Positions 61,169 through 64,000 of a DNA stretch of 64,000 bases are shown here, piece by piece (position 1 is the stretch's first letter; each line of letters begins with the position of its first letter). The stretch spans positions 1 to 64,000 of the forward strand of contig JAQUIJ010000014.1 of assembly GCA_028683385.1 (NCBI GenBank), written 5' to 3'. Below the pieces are notes generated by a model. The model did no database searches. It saw nothing but the letters and a program-made list of their open reading frames with translations, and had not been told where the DNA came from. A program made the position numbers and the translations under genes. Source of the stretch: Prolixibacteraceae bacterium. GTDB taxonomy: Bacteria > Bacteroidota > Bacteroidia > Bacteroidales > Prolixibacteraceae.

Positions 61169-64000
61169 TTATCGGTACAAAAATACCAGTCGGCCAGAAC
61201 CGCTACTTTTTTTACCATCTTTGGTTGTTGCACTAATCCGGTAGATATACACTCCGGGTCTCATTTTAATTTGTCGTTCTGCCGGAATCCACTCCAAAGG
61301 CAAGCTTTCAATACCCTGTGAACCAATTTTTCCCTTAACTAAATCTACACGCGAACCGGTCGATTGAAAGACCTCAAGTTCTACATCAAAAGTTTCATCG
61401 GGCTGGTTATGGGTAAAAACGAACCGTGTTTCTCCCTGCATTGGATTGGGGTAATTGGATACCGTTTCAATCCTGAAATCATCCTTAACAACAAACCGGA
61501 TTTCTTTTTCGGAGGAATTGTTAAAAACATCCCAAACTTTGACTTTTAGTACATGTTCACCTTCCGACAGTCCGGTTAATGGGAAGACAATTTTTCCACT
61601 AGTATAGCTGTTCATGTCTGACTGGAAATAGTCATTCAAAGCCATAATATTGGAGTTGTCTTCGTCCAGAACGGCAGTGATATCATGTCCAATACCTATG
61701 CCTGAAGTGTTTATTCCGGTATCATCTCTTATGTTGGCCAATAATACAGAGCTTGCGCTCACTGTTCCACCGTCCTTGAATGATTCAGAATTCATATACA
61801 ACTCAATTTCAGGACCATTGTTGTCAGTAATCGTTGAATTGTAAGAACCGCCAAGGTAAAAGTTGTCGAAATATCCACTGGCATCAACCGACTCATTGTA
61901 GGCGTAATACAAAATTTTTCCTTTCCCCACTTTATATGAAATTTCTTTCGGTACAAAAAATGAAAATTCGAATTCACCGTTTTTAACGCTTGCCAACCCT
62001 TTATAAATAATGTTATTCTGACTATTAAAGCTCGTAGTTTCCTGTCCGGCATTCCCCAAAGTTTCGAGTTGCATTTCTTTGTCATAAACGGTAGGAATAA
62101 TTTCACCGTTAAAGGTCGCGAGTTTGGTTCCCTGGCTATTTGCAACATATCCTTTTACTGTTACAACGGAAAGCGTATTTATGGTATCTGTTTCTATTTT
62201 AATATCGTTGCCATTGATGTTGGTGGTGATAACCTTGTTACTGGAATTTGCCAACCTTAAAGCCGGATCGGCAAGCAAAGTAAAGTTCAACTGGTTGGTG
62301 CCAGTATTGGCCGCAGCTTTTGCCAACCGCATCACATCGCCCAGACGCAGGTTGTTCCCCTGTTGGTCTTTTTCAAAGACGTATTTAAAGAATTTGCTGT
62401 TTAACACAAAATTAGCCCCGGAATAAACCAGCCTTGTTGTTGAAAATAGTCCTACACCAGCGCCTATAGGGTTAAACAAAACGTATTCACCAGCCGATGT
62501 TTCGTTTTCATCGAACCGACTAAATTCACAGGTCGCTGTTACAACTACTGCCAGGCGATTGTAATTGTCCCAGGAATTGATTCCCGTAATATCTATAACG
62601 CTCTCGTCCGCCAGCCCTTTTGCATTGCCGTGGCCGGTATAATTCAGAATCAAAGTTCCTCGTTTTACCCGATTATTGATGGCCACATTCACGTCCGGAT
62701 ACTTCTCGCCGCCTGCTGTCATAACCCGCTTATATGTGTCGAGATAAATTCTATCGGTAAAGAACGATGGATAATTTTTATTCACGTAACGGGCGAGGCT
62801 TTCTGCCTGATCGGTATGTATAGTCGTATAGCCATCCGCAGTATTTCCATCGTCGGCAATAAAGGTCACTACATTCCGCCAGTTCCCCATACTTTCCTTC
62901 ATTTGGTATGTTTTAATTTTATCCAGAACGATTTCCGCTTCTTCAATTGTTCGAGCCGGTATCCGGCCTATTCCTAAATCAACAGTTCCATAAGAACCAC
63001 CTTCTTTCTCATCCAGAAAAACAAAAAAATCGTCGGTAACAAAAGATTCGGTTGGAGAGAGTGAATTATCTGATTGAAAGGTGGGCAGAAAGTTTAGATT
63101 TTTACCCTGGATATTCCGGTTATCGAAGCTTCCGTCTCCCATCAGCAAAATGTATTTCAAGGTATTTTTGCCCGTCTGTTTTCCCTGGTCATAGCACATC
63201 CTAAAATAATTCCTGAAGGCCGCCGGATCAGGTAATCCCCCTGAAAATTCATTATAAATTACTTCGGGAGTAACCACCTGAACAGCCATTTGATCTGAAG
63301 TGCGATGAAGGTCCGCTATGTCATTTGCCACTTTCAGCAGGGTGGGATGGGAAACTATAATCATTTCAGACAACTCGGCAGCGTGTAAATTCTGATTGGC
63401 AACCGTACCAACCAATTCGGCTGAAGGGATCGTTCCACCTGGGTTAAAAGCCACATATTCGCGTGTCAGTCCCGAGTTGGATTTAAATTTTAACTGACCA
63501 TCGGCATAAGTTGCCGGTACTTCAAAAGTATTCGCCGGATCGGTCACATCAAAAATACGTGTCGATGCCACAGCATTAGCCAAAACAAATTCCGAAACCG
63601 GAATCTGTCCGTCAACTCCTCTACCTCTAAATGAATACACGTCGGCATTCATGCTCAAAAGGCTTTGATAATTCACCGAAATAAAATCGAGCCAGGCCTC
63701 CGACGAACTATTTCCGCCCTGGTAGGTCAGTTTCAACTGGATGTTTTTGGATGGCAAGTTTTCAATGTATTTGCCAATCCCATCTGCCGCGAACCAACTG
63801 GTTGGATCGTCGGTATATATAGGCAGAAATGAGAAGCTGCTAAGCGATTTCCCATTCATGGAAACAGCCATTGTACTTGTTCCTGAAGATCTTGCCACCG
63901 CCGAAACAAGAAAACTTGCCGGTTGGTTAAGTTCCGGATTTTCGAGTGTGAAATTCAGAGTTTGAGAACCACCGGAATTAAATCGTTCACCAAACCATCG
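61169..64000 (-). CDS. porU: PorU-type sortase/gingipain-like protease of type IX secretion (partial)
   Basis: The frame is open to the right edge (the first visible residues are RWFGERFNSGG), so the N-terminal part is missing; about 943 residues are seen. The C25 peptidase domain has the catalytic His in NYTGHGNAKGLADE (about residue 455 of the visible part) and Cys in VVVTATCEFSRFDENE (about 490). An Ig-like region and a sorting-like C-terminal domain (VSNYPNPMQGETRFVFTHNQ; GVYIYRISATTKDGKKSSGS) follow. It cleaves the sorting domain of type IX cargo at the surface, such as the multicopper oxidase above. Confidence 0.9.
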   Translation of the reverse strand, partial: RWFGERFNSGGSQTLNFTLENPELNQPASFLVSAVARSSGTSTMAVSMNGKSLSSFSFLPIYTDDPTSWFAADGIGKYIENLPSKNIQLKLTYQGGNSSSEAWLDFISVNYQSLLSMNADVYSFRGRGVDGQIPVSEFVLANAVASTRIFDVTDPANTFEVPATYADGQLKFKSNSGLTREYVAFNPGGTIPSAELVGTVANQNLHAAELSEMIIVSHPTLLKVANDIADLHRTSDQMAVQVVTPEVIYNEFSGGLPDPAAFRNYFRMCYDQGKQTGKNTLKYILLMGDGSFDNRNIQGKNLNFLPTFQSDNSLSPTESFVTDDFFVFLDEKEGGSYGTVDLGIGRIPARTIEEAEIVLDKIKTYQMKESMGNWRNVVTFIADDGNTADGYTTIHTDQAESLARYVNKNYPSFFTDRIYLDTYKRVMTAGGEKYPDVNVAINNRVKRGTLILNYTGHGNAKGLADESVIDITGINSWDNYNRLAVVVTATCEFSRFDENETSAGEYVLFNPIGAGVGLFSTTRLVYSGANFVLNSKFFKYVFEKDQQGNNLRLGDVMRLAKAAANTGTNQLNFTLLADPALRLANSSNKVITTNINGNDIKIETDTINTLSVVTVKGYVANSQGTKLATFNGEIIPTVYDKEMQLETLGNAGQETTSFNSQNNIIYKGLASVKNGEFEFSFFVPKEISYKVGKGKILYYAYNESVDASGYFDNFYLGGSYNSTITDNNGPEIELYMNSESFKDGGTVSASSVLLANIRDDTGINTSGIGIGHDITAVLDEDNSNIMALNDYFQSDMNSYTSGKIVFPLTGLSEGEHVLKVKVWDVFNNSSEKEIRFVVKDDFRIETVSNYPNPMQGETRFVFTHNQPDETFDVELEVFQSTGSRVDLVKGKIGSQGIESLPLEWIPAERQIKMRPGVYIYRISATTKDGKKSSGSGRLVFLYR

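Overview
The window looks like a chromosomal segment of a Bacteroidota, probably of the Bacteroidales/Marinilabiliales side. Pointers are a PorU-type type IX secretion protease, a multicopper oxidase ending in a type IX sorting domain, a CusA-TolC fusion, HYC_CC_PP and GDCCVFCSYG-type small proteins, promoter-like sites of the form TTG-N19/20-TAnnTTTG, and few Shine-Dalgarno sequences. No rRNA, tRNA, CRISPR array or transposase was recognised.

Region 1 (1-10.0 kb) is a defence island. A type I restriction-modification operon (hsdR, partial at the left edge, then hsdM and hsdS) carries an OLD-like ATPase/TOPRIM gene between hsdR and hsdM with no spacer bases. A GHKL-ATPase protein with a C-terminal nuclease-like motif follows hsdS one base after its stop. 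An AbiEi/AbiEii toxin-antitoxin pair comes next.

Region 2 (10.0-23.5 kb) is the mobilisation part of a mobile element. The right half has a primase-like gene, an oriT-like hairpin region, a MobC-like protein, a relaxase, a VirD4/TraG coupling protein and a DUF1016 nuclease. No integrase or type IV secretion genes are present. The left half is the most unusual stretch. At least twelve small genes lie head to tail, and eight of them are each preceded by one copy of a repeat family ending in CCGCAGGGCAGCGG (AAGG in the first copy), always 8 or 9 bases before the ATG. Three copies are long (253-283 bp) and contain nested hairpins whose paired bases change together between copies. I suggest, as inference, that this is a leading-region gene-cassette array whose repeats act as structured expression elements.

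Region 3 (23.5-28.2 kb) has a LuxR-type response regulator, a helix-hairpin-helix/restriction-nuclease-like gene, three lipoproteins, and a remnant of lgt (prolipoprotein diacylglyceryl transferase) broken by an in-frame stop and cut off at a lipoprotein gene.

Region 4 (28.5-34.2 kb) is a reduced-sulfur assimilation cluster. It holds a siroheme sulfite/nitrite reductase fused to a TusA-like domain, cysteine synthase, a ThiS/CysO-like sulfur carrier with a masked C-terminus (GGGAN), its E1-like activator, a JAMM protease able to unmask it, a short HemD-like protein and a cobA N-terminal fragment. Together they suggest a protein-thiocarboxylate route to cysteine or a related product.

Region 5 (34.2-54.2 kb), nearly all on the minus strand, is a copper/heavy-metal resistance island: a Met-rich beta-propeller lipoprotein, a secreted HMA protein, small Cys-rich proteins, a multicopper oxidase, a Zn/Cd-type P1B ATPase, DUF1573, an SPFH lipoprotein, an AlbA_2 membrane protein, a PII-like protein, CusB, a CusA-TolC fusion, TRASH-like and His-rich membrane proteins, a Fur-family regulator, and DUF1858 and DUF438/hemerythrin proteins.

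Region 6 (54.4-64 kb) holds a TonB-dependent siderophore receptor with a PepSY membrane protein, then a porin/Rieske/di-haem oxidoreductase operon, and the 3' part of porU, which runs off the right edge.
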